Source of the DNA: 0-14-0-80-60-11 sp049322355
Lineage (GTDB): Bacteria; Desulfobacterota; Desulfobaccia; Desulfobaccales; 0-14-0-80-60-11
Reading direction: 5' to 3'
Length of the DNA: 64,000 bases
Assembly: GCA_049322355.1 (NCBI GenBank)
Contig: JBMORG010000027.1
Coordinates: forward strand, 62,001 to 126,000
Made by a program: the position numbers and the translations under genes. The notes under the pieces were generated by a model, which saw only the letters and a list, made by a program, of their open reading frames with translations, made no database searches and was not told where the DNA came from. Below are positions 30,466 through 39,137 of the stretch, piece by piece (within the stretch, counting starts at the first letter, position 1; the number at the start of each line of letters is the position of its first letter).

Positions 30466-32490
30466 ATGGCACAAAAGGACGCTCCCCCTGAGGTAATCTC
30501 CCGGGTGAATGAGCTTCGGGACCAGATCAATTACCACAATTACCGCTATTACGTGTTGGATGATCCGGTGATCTCGGACGCTGAGTTCGACCGCCTCATG
30601 TCCGAACTCATCCGGCTGGAGGAAGACTACAATCTGGCCACCCCCGATTCCCCCACCCAGCGGGTGGGGGCTCAACCCCTGGACAAGTTTGAGACCGTCA
30701 ACCACCGGCAGCCCATGCTGTCATTGGAAAACGCCTTTAGCGAAACCGAGGTCTTGGAGTTTGACGAACGCTTAAAGAGGTTCCTCAAGACCACGGAAGA
30801 ATTCGATTATGTCCTGGAACCCAAGATGGATGGTTGTGCGGTGGAGTTGGTCTACCAAAACGGCCGGTTTACCGTCGGCTCCACCCGGGGCGACGGCTAC
30901 CGGGGGGAAAACGTCACCCAGAATCTTAAAACCATCCACACCATCCCGCTGGGGCTATTGATAGAGTCGGAACCGGCCCCGGAATTGCTGGAGGTCCGGG
31001 GCGAAGTTTACATGGACCTGCCGGAATTCAAAAAACTCAATGAAGAGCGCCTGGCCAAAGGGGAGCCCGCGTTTGCTAATCCCCGCAACGCCGCGGCCGG
31101 CTCCCTGCGCCAGTTGGATCCCAAGATCACCGCCGGCCGCCCCTTGAAAATCTACTGCTATGGCGTAGGAGAGGTGCGGGGACGGAATTTTGACACCCAG
31201 TGGCAAGTCCTTCAGACCCTGAAAAAGTGGGGCCTCCGGGTCAATCCCCTTATCGAGCGTGGCCGGGGGGCTGAGGCAGCCCTCGCCTATCATCAGAAAT
31301 TGGAGCACCAGCGCCACGGCCTGCCCTATGAAATCGACGGCATGGTGATCAAGGTGGACTCTTTAACTTTGCAGGAGCGTCTGGGCACCAAAACCCGCAG
31401 CCCCCGTTGGGCCCTGGCCTATAAATTCGCGGCCACTCAGGCCACCACCAAGGTTCTGGACATTGTGGTGAATGTGGGCCGTACTGGCGCGGTCACTCCC
31501 ATGGCGGTGATGGAGCCGGTAGAGGTAGGCGGAGTCACCGTGTCCCGGGCCACCTTGCATAACGAAGATGAAGTGGCCCGCAAGGACGTGCGGGTGGGGG
31601 ATACGGTCCTGGTACAGCGGGCCGGTGATGTCATCCCGGAAGTGGTGAAGGTCATCATCGAAGAACGCCCGCCCGGTGTCCAACCTTTTAAAATGCCCGC
31701 CGCCTGCCCGGTATGCGGCACTGAACTGGTGCGGCCCGCAGGCGAAAAGGTCACCCGCTGTCCCAACTCCGACTGTTTTGCCTCCCGGACCCGGGGGATT
31801 CAGCACTTTGCCGGCAAGGGCGGCATGGATATTGACGGCCTGGGGGAAAAGATTGTGCAGCAATTGGTTGAGTCCGGCTTGGTCAAGGATGTCGGCGACC
31901 TATACCGATTGACGGAAGACGACCTCATTCCCTTGGAGCGCTTTGCCGAAAAATCGGCCCAAAATATTATCAATGCTATTCAGTCCAGCAAACAGCCGCC
32001 CTTGTGGCGTCTGATCAACGCGCTGGGCATCCGCTATGTGGGCGAAGCCACCGCCCAGCTTTTAGCACAGCACTTCGGCAATTTGGACGACTTAATGAAG
32101 GCAAGCATAGAAGACCTGCTGCACGTGGAAGGGGTGGGGGACCAGGTGGCCGGCAGTATCCGGGAATTTTTCCACAACGACCGCAATCAGGCCCTCATCC
32201 AAAAACTCCGGGAGGCCGGAGTCAGGGCGATTCCCCCGAAGGTCCCAGCGGCATCACCCCTGGCCGGCAAGACCTTTGTCTTTACCGGGGGTCTGCCGCA
32301 CCTCTCCCGGGAGGCCGCCAAAGCGTTGGTCGCAGCCCGGGGCGGCAAGGTGAGCTCTTCGGTTTCCGCCAAGACCGATTACGTGGTGGCAGGGGCCGAC
32401 CCCGGCAGCAAGTTGGCCAAAGCCCGGGAACTGGGGGTGACTGTCCTGGATGAAGGGGCCTTTGAGGAACTTCTTAAAAGGAGCACTTGA
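30466..32490 (+). CDS. ligA: NAD-dependent DNA ligase
   Basis: About 674 residues from the ATG at 30466 (a GTG at 30457 is in frame). Domains in order: Ia and adenylation (1-315) with catalytic K120 in VLEPKMDGCAVEL, OB fold (~320-400), four-Cys zinc finger (CPVCGTEL ... CPNSDC), helix-hairpin-helix repeats (~440-580) and a BRCT domain (about 595-670, GKTFVFTGGLPHLSREAA). It seals nicks during replication and repair using NAD+. The motif reads KMDG where KIDG/KVDG is usual, a conservative change. acyP overlaps its stop by one base. Confidence 0.97.
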   Translation: MAQKDAPPEVISRVNELRDQINYHNYRYYVLDDPVISDAEFDRLMSELIRLEEDYNLATPDSPTQRVGAQPLDKFETVNHRQPMLSLENAFSETEVLEFDERLKRFLKTTEEFDYVLEPKMDGCAVELVYQNGRFTVGSTRGDGYRGENVTQNLKTIHTIPLGLLIESEPAPELLEVRGEVYMDLPEFKKLNEERLAKGEPAFANPRNAAAGSLRQLDPKITAGRPLKIYCYGVGEVRGRNFDTQWQVLQTLKKWGLRVNPLIERGRGAEAALAYHQKLEHQRHGLPYEIDGMVIKVDSLTLQERLGTKTRSPRWALAYKFAATQATTKVLDIVVNVGRTGAVTPMAVMEPVEVGGVTVSRATLHNEDEVARKDVRVGDTVLVQRAGDVIPEVVKVIIEERPPGVQPFKMPAACPVCGTELVRPAGEKVTRCPNSDCFASRTRGIQHFAGKGGMDIDGLGEKIVQQLVESGLVKDVGDLYRLTEDDLIPLERFAEKSAQNIINAIQSSKQPPLWRLINALGIRYVGEATAQLLAQHFGNLDDLMKASIEDLLHVEGVGDQVAGSIREFFHNDRNQALIQKLREAGVRAIPPKVPAASPLAGKTFVFTGGLPHLSREAAKALVAARGGKVSSSVSAKTDYVVAGADPGSKLAKARELGVTVLDEGAFEELLKRST

Positions 32491-32771
32491 TGGCAGAAAA
32501 GGCGCGAGTCCGCGTGCTGATTGAGGGTCGGGTCCAAGGGGTGTTCTTCCGGGCCTCCACCCGGGACGAGGCCCGGGCCCGGGGGCTCACCGGCTGGGTG
32601 CGGAACCTCCCGGACGGCCGGGTGGCGGCCCTGTTCGAGGGCGACAAACGGGTGGTGGAAGACATGCTCCGCTGGTGCCACAAAGGCCCGCCTTATGCCT
32701 ATGTGGACCACGTGGAAGTGGAGTGGCAGCCGCCCCTGGGGGATATGACGGATTTTCGGGTGGTATATTGA
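32490..32771 (+). CDS. acyP: Acylphosphatase
   Basis: 93 residues, the typical size. Hydrolyses acyl phosphates. Seen: RVLIEGRVQGVFFRASTRDEA with the phosphate-binding loop and catalytic Arg, GLTGWVRNLPDGRVAALFEG with the catalytic Asn, and a C-terminal strand DFRVVY. The ATG overlaps the ligA stop as TGATG, so translation is coupled. A poor in-frame TTG precedes it at 32487. Confidence 0.95.
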   Translation: MAEKARVRVLIEGRVQGVFFRASTRDEARARGLTGWVRNLPDGRVAALFEGDKRVVEDMLRWCHKGPPYAYVDHVEVEWQPPLGDMTDFRVVY

Positions 32772-32848
32772 GGGGAAAACTTTGATTTAGCCGCGCCAAC
32801 CGATCAAACCAAAAGTCCTTAATTCGAGCCGTCAGCGGCTTCAGATAT

Positions 32849-32878
32849 TTGACAACAATTTCCGGTTCATGTTATCTT
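32849..32878 (+). promoter_or_regulatory. Sigma-70-type promoter of the toxin-antitoxin operon
   Basis: TTGACA (32849-32854), an 18-base spacer, then TATCTT (32873-32878). The -35 is perfect, the -10 four of six. The region is much richer in A/T than the flanking genes. Confidence 0.7.
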
Positions 32879-32879
32879 G

Positions 32880-32899
32880 ATTTTATAAATTTATAAAAT
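32880..32899. promoter_or_regulatory. 20-bp perfect palindrome, candidate operator for the AbrB-type antitoxin
   Basis: ATTTTATAAATTTATAAAAT is identical to its reverse complement and starts two bases after the -10 element, over the predicted transcription start. Autoregulation of TA operons by their antitoxin at such palindromes is well known for the family; use of this site by this protein is inference. Confidence 0.7.
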
Positions 32900-32956
32900 T
32901 GTATTTTCTAAATTTATGAGGCACGGACTCATCAGGGAACAGGATAGGAGTCAGAA

Positions 32957-33241
32957 ATGGAGCTGGTAAAAGTGAAAAGAAATTACCAGATTACCATACC
33001 CCGGAGCTTGAGGAAAATATTCAGGCTTGCGGTGGGAGATTATGTGGAAGTGGATATTAAGGACGAGACTTTGGTGATCAGGCCAGTCAAAGTAGTACAC
33101 CCGGACCAGGAGTATTTTTTCACCAAAGAGTGGCAGGGAAAGGAGGCGGAAGCAGACCGAGATATCGTCGAAGGTAAGGTGCTGGGTCCTTTTGAGAACA
33201 TCGAGGACGCGTTAGGAGCCTTAAAAAACACCAAATTATGA
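32957..33241 (+). CDS. AbrB/MazE-type (SpoVT-AbrB) antitoxin
   Basis: 94 residues. The swapped-hairpin DNA-binding domain is at the N-terminus: VKVKRNYQITIPRSLRKIF, then LAVGDYVEVDIKDETLVIRP. The C-terminal half (FFTKEWQGKEAEADRDI ... IEDALGALKNTKL) would wrap the toxin. Its last codons overlap the toxin start by four bases (ATGA). Together with the promoter and palindrome upstream this is a compact, self-regulated toxin-antitoxin operon. The A/T-rich leader suggests horizontal gain. Confidence 0.9.
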   Translation: MELVKVKRNYQITIPRSLRKIFRLAVGDYVEVDIKDETLVIRPVKVVHPDQEYFFTKEWQGKEAEADRDIVEGKVLGPFENIEDALGALKNTKL

Positions 33242-33495
33242 AGCTCGTTTTCACGGCAAATTTCGTGAGAGATTACCAGGCGCTCCCTGATCATCTCCAG
33301 AAAACCGTGGACGGGAAGCTTAAACTCTTTCTCAGCAGCCAACGCCAACCGTCACTCAAAATCATGAAAATGAAAGACCCCCGGGACATTTGGGAAGGAA
33401 GAATTACCAAGGGATACCGCTTTACCTTCCAAATGGAGGGCGAGGTCTGCATTCTCAGACGGTTGGGGACACATGATATTTTGAGGACTCCTTAA
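33238..33495 (+). CDS. RelE/ParE-superfamily toxin
   Basis: 85 residues with the compact RelE fold pattern: two N-terminal helices (FVRDYQALPDHLQKTVDGKL), then strands DIWEGRITKGYRFTFQMEG and a last strand ILRRLGTHDILRTP. The K/R-rich and Tyr/His residues fit a ribosome-dependent mRNA interferase, but ParE-like gyrase inhibition cannot be excluded. It overlaps its antitoxin by four bases, order antitoxin then toxin. Confidence 0.87.
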   Translation: MKLVFTANFVRDYQALPDHLQKTVDGKLKLFLSSQRQPSLKIMKMKDPRDIWEGRITKGYRFTFQMEGEVCILRRLGTHDILRTP

Positions 33496-33509
33496 ATAGG
33501 GGATTAACC

Positions 33510-33944
33510 ATGCCTGAAAATGATATTTCCACTCCCGGCGACCTGGTCTTTAAACCCTGCGCCCGGGCCTTTTTTGTTTATTACGTGGCCATGGCCCTGG
33601 TGTTTCTGGGGCCCCGGATCAACCCCGAGGTGGGCCTCCCGGTCTGGTTGGGAACCCTTTTGGGGTTCATCGTCGTGGCTGCGGTGATTTACCAGAAGTA
33701 CGGCACGGCATACCACGTCACTTCCACGGGGGTGGCCCGCGTCTGGCGCTGGCCGTCTCCCCGCCGCCAGGAAATCCCCTGGGAACACTTGGGCGAAATC
33801 TTGGTGTTACGGGGCCTGACCCAGACCATGCTCCAGGTAGGCAATCTCGCCTTCATTGATAAGTCCGGAGGCCCCGAGATGTTTTGGTTCGGCTTGCTTA
33901 ACCCCAAAGAAACCAAGGATCTGATCGAAGGGAAGCGGCCATGA
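33510..33944 (+). CDS. PH-like (bPH2/DUF304-type) membrane protein
   Basis: 144 residues with two N-terminal transmembrane helices (about 20-34 and 45-62, FVYYVAMALVFLG; GTLLGFIVVAAVIY). A beta-rich cytoplasmic domain follows: YHVTSTGVARVWRWPSP, QEIPWEHLGEILVLRG and FWFGLLNPKETKDLI. This resembles the bacterial pleckstrin-like DUF304 layout, matched by eye. The stop overlaps the next gene (ATGATG), so translation is coupled to the YIP1-like protein. No function known. Confidence 0.6.
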   Translation: MPENDISTPGDLVFKPCARAFFVYYVAMALVFLGPRINPEVGLPVWLGTLLGFIVVAAVIYQKYGTAYHVTSTGVARVWRWPSPRRQEIPWEHLGEILVLRGLTQTMLQVGNLAFIDKSGGPEMFWFGLLNPKETKDLIEGKRP

Positions 33945-34618
33945 TGGCCCTGGAAGAGGGGTGGGGGACGGCAACGGTTATTCCCGAACCAGACCGGCGG
34001 CCGGTGCCCTGGGAAGACCCGCAGTTGTCCCGCTGGGTGGGGTTCTATCGTACTCTGCGGGACTTGCTATTTTCCCCGGGCGAATTCTTTGAAACCCTGG
34101 GCCGGGCCGGGTGGGCCGAGCCCTTGGCTTTTGCTCTCATCGCGTCCACCGTGGGGCTGTTATTCACCTTCTTCTGGCATCTCCTGATTCTGGCGGGGGG
34201 CGGGGACACCGGCGGGGCGGTCTATTCCCTGGGCCTGGGACCTGCGGCGCTTTTGGGTCTGATGGTGGCCACACCTATCCTGGTGCTGGTGGACCTGGGG
34301 GTGGGCTGCCTCTGTTGGTGGGGGAGTGTGGCGGTATCAGGGGCCGACCGGGATTTCACGCCGGCTTGGCGGATTTTCTGCTATGCTCACGGCGCCATGG
34401 TCCTGGGGGTCATTCCCATCCTGGGTATGTTGGTGGCCGGCCTCTGGTTCCTGGCCTTGCTGTATATCGGCGCCCGAAAGGTCTTAGAGTTATCTGCGTT
34501 AGGCTCTCTGGGCTCCTTGGGGGTCTACTTAGCGTTCCAGGCCTTGCTGGGAATTATCTTTTTGCTGGGTCTGATTGTCTGCCTGTCTGGCCTGGGATTC
34601 CTGGCGCTGCTGGCCTGA
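33941..34618 (+). CDS. YIP1-family integral membrane protein
   Basis: 225 residues, five or so hydrophobic helices (for example ALIASTVGLLFTFFWHLLIL, GLMVATPILVLVDLGVG, VLGVIPILGMLVAGLWFLAL). The N-terminal part FYRTLRDLLFSPGEFFETLG, preceding the first helix, is a YIP1/DUF1282 signature. The role in bacteria is unknown. It is translationally coupled to the PH-like protein. The last 90 bases overlap the convergent lapA-like gene. Confidence 0.75.
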   Translation: MMALEEGWGTATVIPEPDRRPVPWEDPQLSRWVGFYRTLRDLLFSPGEFFETLGRAGWAEPLAFALIASTVGLLFTFFWHLLILAGGGDTGGAVYSLGLGPAALLGLMVATPILVLVDLGVGCLCWWGSVAVSGADRDFTPAWRIFCYAHGAMVLGVIPILGMLVAGLWFLALLYIGARKVLELSALGSLGSLGVYLAFQALLGIIFLLGLIVCLSGLGFLALLA

Positions 34619-34852
34619 AACGGCCTGAGCCGCCTGGGCTTCTCGCCGTTTCCGCCGGATTCTCAAGGCATAGGCGGTCCAACCGATCACCAATCCCAAC
34701 GCCAAGCTGATGTAAGCCAATAGATACGTGGGAATTACCGCCAATGGCAATTTGAAAAGCTTGAGCTCCGGTACCGGCTGCGCATTTTCCACAGCAAAGT
34801 CAACCAATACAATGCCCAGTATAATCAGGAATACCAGTTTGAGCTTGGTCAT
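34529..34852 (-). CDS. LapA-family (DUF1049) membrane protein
   Basis: 107 residues. Two transmembrane helices (residues ~5-21 and ~42-63: KLKLVFLIILGIVLVDFAVE; PTYLLAYISLALGLVIGWTA) are followed by RIRRKRRE and a Gln-rich tail. The VENAQPVPELKLFKLPL segment after helix 1 is typical of LapA-like proteins that, in E. coli, take part in control of LPS synthesis. The Gln-rich tail is encoded antisense to the last helix of the YIP1-like gene. lapB, its usual partner, is absent. Confidence 0.78.
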   Translation of the reverse strand: MTKLKLVFLIILGIVLVDFAVENAQPVPELKLFKLPLAVIPTYLLAYISLALGLVIGWTAYALRIRRKRREAQAAQAVSGQQRQESQARQADNQTQQKDNSQQGLER

Positions 34853-34927
34853 GGGGGTCTCTCTTTAACTCGTTACCTGTTGATCAGTTTGAAGCGCAGG
34901 GGCAGGCGGGCTGTCCCGGCTGTATTA

Positions 34928-35281
34928 TCAGTCTTTCAGGTACCGTTTCACCACCGCCTTGAGGTCTTCCAGGTCCGAGGACTTGACCAGGTATTCATCT
35001 GAGGCCCAGGTGGCAAAATCCTGCTTGTATTCGCCGTAGGCCGTGCTCAGAACCACCGGCAAATCCGGCCGCTTTTCCTTGATCTGCCGCAAGGCCTCGA
35101 TGCCATCCATCTCCGGCATCTTAATGTCCAGGATGACCAGATCCAAGGGAATCTTGTCCACGACGTCCAGGGCTTCCCGACCGTTGGCGGCCTGATAGAC
35201 TTCGTAGCCCTCCTCCTTGAGTTCTTCACTATATAAGAGGCGAATGCTCATTTCGTCGTCCGCCACCAGAATCTTTTTCAT
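34928..35281 (-). CDS. Single-domain response regulator (CheY-like)
   Basis: 117 residues, receiver domain only: ILVADDEMS (acidic pair D8, D9), acceptor D52 in LDLVILDIKMPEMDG, VVLSTAYGEY with the conserved Ser/Thr and YLVKSSDL with the Lys. The ATG (35281) overlaps the stop of the kinase gene as TAATG, so the two form a coupled two-component pair. There is no output domain, so it signals through protein contacts. Confidence 0.94.
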   Translation of the reverse strand: MKKILVADDEMSIRLLYSEELKEEGYEVYQAANGREALDVVDKIPLDLVILDIKMPEMDGIEALRQIKEKRPDLPVVLSTAYGEYKQDFATWASDEYLVKSSDLEDLKAVVKRYLKD

Positions 35282-37641
35282 TACCGTCCTCCTTTGGGGA
35301 CCTTGAGCACGCTGGCGGGAACCGCGCCCTGGCCGACATCTTTCACCAGACAATATTTAGCCACCGGCAGGGTGACGATAAAGGTCACGCCTTTGCCCAT
35401 TTCGTTATTGACTTCGATCTGGCCGTAATGGCGGGAAACGATCCGCTGGGCAATGGCCAGCCCCAACCCGGTGCCGTAATCCTTGGTGGAAAAAAAGGGG
35501 TTGAAAATATTATGAAGCACTTCCATGGGAATGCCGCCTCCAGTGTCGGAGATGGACGCCGCGGCGTAAAGGCCATCAGGCTTTTCCACCGGGAAGGTGC
35601 GAATAGTCAAGGTGCCGCCATGGGCCATGGCCTGGATGGCGTTCTGAAAGAGATTATAAAAGACCTGCTTCATTTGGCGGTCATCGCAGTGGAGCCGGGG
35701 CAACAGGGCAAATTCCTTGACGACCTTGATCTTACTGGCATCCAAATCCCGCTGCACCAATATCAGGGTATCTTCGATAAGCTTGGCCAGTTCGTGGTCG
35801 CCGTAATAGGACAGATTCTCCCCGGTGAAATCCAGGATTTCCCGCAAGAGTTTTTCCAGTCGGGTCACCTCTTCTTGGATCACTTCCACATAGCCCCGGA
35901 GGGGCGAATTGGGTTCCACCAATTTGGCGATGCGCCGTGCGAAACCGCCAATAGAAACCAGGGGGTTGCGTATTTCGTGGGCCATGCCCGAAGCCAGGCT
36001 GCTCAGGGCCGCTAAACGGTCACTCTCCAGCATCCGTTCCCGGATGAGGAGCAATTCCCGGTTGTTGGCTTCGATGGTGGAATAGAGATGGGCGTTTTCC
36101 AACACCAGCGCAGCCTGGGTGGCAAACATCTGGAGCACGTGGAGGGGCTCCGACTCCAGGGGGCGCCCGGAAGCCTGGTTGTCCACCAAGATCACTCCGG
36201 TGGCCAAGTCTTTCACCACCAGGGGCACCACGAAGAATTCCTGGGCCGAATATTTGCCTTCCAAGGCGGGGGGCAATCCCGGACCCTCCACAGCCTCATG
36301 ATGGTGATAGGGAACCTTCCGTAGCACTGCCAGGGCCAGGGGGCCCTGGTCCACCCGGAGGGGTATCTCCCAATCATCCACTTGAATCGGCTCCGGCGGC
36401 TGCAGCATCAGGGCCTTGAAGTTAGGCATCTCTTGGGCAAGAGGACTGCGACGGGCACCCCTGGCGCCTCGCAACATCTGGGTGGTTTCATCCACCATCA
36501 TCACAACCACCCGATCGAACCCCAGGCCGTGTTCCAAAGTGAGGCCTTGGAGGATAATCTCCAGTAACCGGTCCTCTTGCACCGAGGTCAGCAAAACCTG
36601 GGAAATCTCCTGGAGCGCGGTGAGATTGCGGACCATGCGCTCGTTCTTTTCTGCCAGGTCCTCCACCTGCTGATAAGTGAGGGCATTTTCAATGGCATTG
36701 ACGATGACGCCGGCCATGGTGAAGAGAAGCTGCCGGTTTTCCGGGTCGAAAGGCAGGTAATCGCCGTCGGGATTGAACTTGTCGTAAACCCCTAAGGTAC
36801 CTGTCAGTTGTCCCTTGAAGGTGAGAGGGACTGCCAGGCAGTAATGGGCATGCCCAGCCGCATCCTTGGATTCCCCCTCAAAATAGGGCGGCTCCCCCAC
36901 GCCGGCAGCTGGCATCATCCGGGGGAGGGCCGGGCACTCTGCCGGGATTTGCCCATAGCGGGACGAGACCCGGGGTTCACCAGTGGCGGCATCTAGAATT
37001 TGGAGGGCTGCACCCCGGGCGGTGATTACCTTGGCAGTGGTACTGACGATGCGCTCCAATAATTCATCCAGCTCCACGGTGGAGCTCAACGCCTTACCAA
37101 CTTCGAAGAGCACCGACAACTCTGCGATCCGTTTCTTGGCCTCTTCCTGGACAATGGCCTGGCGCAAGGCGGCCGCCAGCATCAGGCAGGTTAACTGAAC
37201 CCCCTGGCGCTCCGAAGGGGTAAAGGACCGTTCATGCCGGTCCATCAGGATCAAGACCCCATAAAGAAAATTGTCATCCGCCACCGGAAAGGCGGCCAGG
37301 GTCTGATAGGCGGGCAGCAATTTTTCCAGAGGAGCATTGGCGGCCAACACTCCCGGATCCTCGCGATGGACAATGGCGAACTTGCGGATGTTGGCCACCT
37401 CCCCCACGAGCCCCTGACCCATGGGAAATTCCAAACGCATGTGAGGGGGGACCGGCCCCTGGCTGCTCACATTGAGCAACAAAGTCTCTCTGGCTTTATC
37501 CAGCCCGAAGTAAAGGGCCAAGTCCATCTTCAGGTTGCGTCCCAGAAGGTGAACCATATTGTTGAGCCGTTCCCCAAAACTCACCGTGGAGGTGAGCACC
37601 TCCACCATTTGGGTCAGGAACGCGGTGCGCTCAGATGCCAT
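35281..37641 (-). CDS. Soluble multi-GAF sensor histidine kinase
   Basis: 786 residues, no transmembrane helix. Three GAF-like domains are suggested at about 20-160, 175-325 and 340-505. HisKA follows (H555 in ASGMAHEIRNPLVSIGGF) and an HATPase domain (about 650-765, with NLFQNAIQAM, SDTGGGIP, GTGLGLAIAQRI). The signal it reads is unknown; GAF domains bind small molecules or haem. It is followed at a TAATG overlap by its single-domain response regulator and preceded by glgA on the same strand (6-nt gap), suggesting one transcript. The kinase may report on metabolic state, which is inference. Confidence 0.94.
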   Translation of the reverse strand: MASERTAFLTQMVEVLTSTVSFGERLNNMVHLLGRNLKMDLALYFGLDKARETLLLNVSSQGPVPPHMRLEFPMGQGLVGEVANIRKFAIVHREDPGVLAANAPLEKLLPAYQTLAAFPVADDNFLYGVLILMDRHERSFTPSERQGVQLTCLMLAAALRQAIVQEEAKKRIAELSVLFEVGKALSSTVELDELLERIVSTTAKVITARGAALQILDAATGEPRVSSRYGQIPAECPALPRMMPAAGVGEPPYFEGESKDAAGHAHYCLAVPLTFKGQLTGTLGVYDKFNPDGDYLPFDPENRQLLFTMAGVIVNAIENALTYQQVEDLAEKNERMVRNLTALQEISQVLLTSVQEDRLLEIILQGLTLEHGLGFDRVVVMMVDETTQMLRGARGARRSPLAQEMPNFKALMLQPPEPIQVDDWEIPLRVDQGPLALAVLRKVPYHHHEAVEGPGLPPALEGKYSAQEFFVVPLVVKDLATGVILVDNQASGRPLESEPLHVLQMFATQAALVLENAHLYSTIEANNRELLLIRERMLESDRLAALSSLASGMAHEIRNPLVSIGGFARRIAKLVEPNSPLRGYVEVIQEEVTRLEKLLREILDFTGENLSYYGDHELAKLIEDTLILVQRDLDASKIKVVKEFALLPRLHCDDRQMKQVFYNLFQNAIQAMAHGGTLTIRTFPVEKPDGLYAAASISDTGGGIPMEVLHNIFNPFFSTKDYGTGLGLAIAQRIVSRHYGQIEVNNEMGKGVTFIVTLPVAKYCLVKDVGQGAVPASVLKVPKGGR

Positions 37642-37647
37642 GAATCC

Positions 37648-39120
37648 TTACCCGCCTACCAGGCGCCGGCGTTTTTCCCCGGCCAGCCGGTAAAGTTCCT
37701 CATATTTGGGGGCCGCGGTTTTGCCCCAGGAATAATCCAGGGCCATATTGTTCTTCATCAGGGCTTCCCAGACCTGGGGCTGCTGATAAACCTCCAGGGC
37801 CCGCTTTATAGCGGATAGAAGCTCGGCCGGAGTATAGCCGCTGAACTTGAAGCCGGTGCCCGTGCCCAGGGCCGGATCGAATTCCTGCACGGTCTCATCC
37901 AACCCGCCGGTGGCCCGGACCACGGGAATGGTACCGTAGCGCAGACAGTAAAGTTGGTCCAGGCCGCAGGGTTCATAGCGGGAGGGCATGAGAAAGATGT
38001 CAGACCCCGCAATGATCTGGTGCGCTAGTTCTTCAGTATAGCCGATCAAAAGGCCCATGCGCTCGTGATACTTGAGGCTCATTTCCTGAAGGATATAATG
38101 ATGGCGCTCTTCTCCGGTGCCCTGGATGACAAAACCCAGGTCCAGGTTCATCAGGTCATCCAGAATATTTTCCACCAGGTCAATCCCTTTGCGCTCGAAG
38201 AACCGGGTGGTCATACCCAGGAGCGGCCGGTCCGGAGATACCTTTAATGCGAAGCGCTCCAACAGGGCTTTTTTGCAAGCTTTTTTCCCGGCCAGATTAT
38301 TCCGGTCATAGGTTGCAGCTAAAAATTCATCTTTCTCAGGATTCCAACGCACATAATCCACCCCTTCCAGAACCCCGTAAAGCTCATGGGACCTCTCCCG
38401 GAACAAGCCTTCCAACCCGAAGCCGAATTCCGGGGTTAGAATCTCTTCCCGGTATTTGGCGGACACGGTGGTAATCAAGTCCGCATAAACCAGGCCCCCT
38501 TTCATAAAGTTAAGCTTGCCGTAAAATTCCAGGGCCTTGGGAGAGAGCAGCTCCCATCCCAGGCCGGTGAGGGGCAGATCAAAGGAAGAGAAGAGCCCCT
38601 GATAGCCCACATTGTGCACCGTGTACACCACCGGCAGACGCTGCAGGCCGGGACGATCATTGTAAATGGTCCTGAGATAGACCGGCACCAGCCCGGTCTG
38701 CCACTCGTGCGCGTGGCACACGTCCAACTCCAGCTGCAGAGCTTCGATCATTTCCACCACGGCCCGGGAAAAGAAAATGAACCGTTCGGCATTATCGTCG
38801 AAGTCGCCGTAGGAGGTGCCATAGAGACCTTCCCGGTTAAACAGGCTGTCTTGCCCGATAAAGTAAAAGTTCAAATTGGGGTCGATCTGGGAGGTGAAGA
38901 TCTCCCCCTGTAGGGTCTTGAATGAGAGGGGAATACTAAGCGTTTGCCCGGTGGAGGTGAAGGGGCGGCCCGAGTCTCGCACCTGGCGGTAGAGAGGCAA
39001 CACCACCATTACCTGATGACCCAGCTTCACCAGGGCCCAGGCCAGGGCATAGATCACCTCCGCCAGCCCGCCGCTGCGGGCAAAGGGGTTTGCTTCCGGG
39101 GTTACCATCAGGATTCGCAT
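37648..39120 (-). CDS. glgA: Glycogen (starch) synthase, ADP-glucose type
   Basis: 490 residues from the ATG at 39120 (MRILMVTPEANPFARSGGLAEV); a longer frame to 39213 overlaps galT and is rejected. GT5 enzyme adding glucose from ADP-glucose to glycogen. Seen: the N-terminal SGGLAEV loop, CHAHEWQTGLVPVYL, VYTVHNVGYQGLF, GMTTRFFERKGIDLV and the acceptor-side PSRYEPCGLDQLYCLRYGTIPVVR. The usual KTGGL lysine that contacts ADP-glucose is replaced by Arg (R15 in ARSGGL). The kinase gene follows after 6 nt; galT precedes. Confidence 0.92.
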   Translation of the reverse strand: MRILMVTPEANPFARSGGLAEVIYALAWALVKLGHQVMVVLPLYRQVRDSGRPFTSTGQTLSIPLSFKTLQGEIFTSQIDPNLNFYFIGQDSLFNREGLYGTSYGDFDDNAERFIFFSRAVVEMIEALQLELDVCHAHEWQTGLVPVYLRTIYNDRPGLQRLPVVYTVHNVGYQGLFSSFDLPLTGLGWELLSPKALEFYGKLNFMKGGLVYADLITTVSAKYREEILTPEFGFGLEGLFRERSHELYGVLEGVDYVRWNPEKDEFLAATYDRNNLAGKKACKKALLERFALKVSPDRPLLGMTTRFFERKGIDLVENILDDLMNLDLGFVIQGTGEERHHYILQEMSLKYHERMGLLIGYTEELAHQIIAGSDIFLMPSRYEPCGLDQLYCLRYGTIPVVRATGGLDETVQEFDPALGTGTGFKFSGYTPAELLSAIKRALEVYQQPQVWEALMKNNMALDYSWGKTAAPKYEELYRLAGEKRRRLVGG

Positions 39121-39137
39121 CTGTCTGCCCTCGCGGG

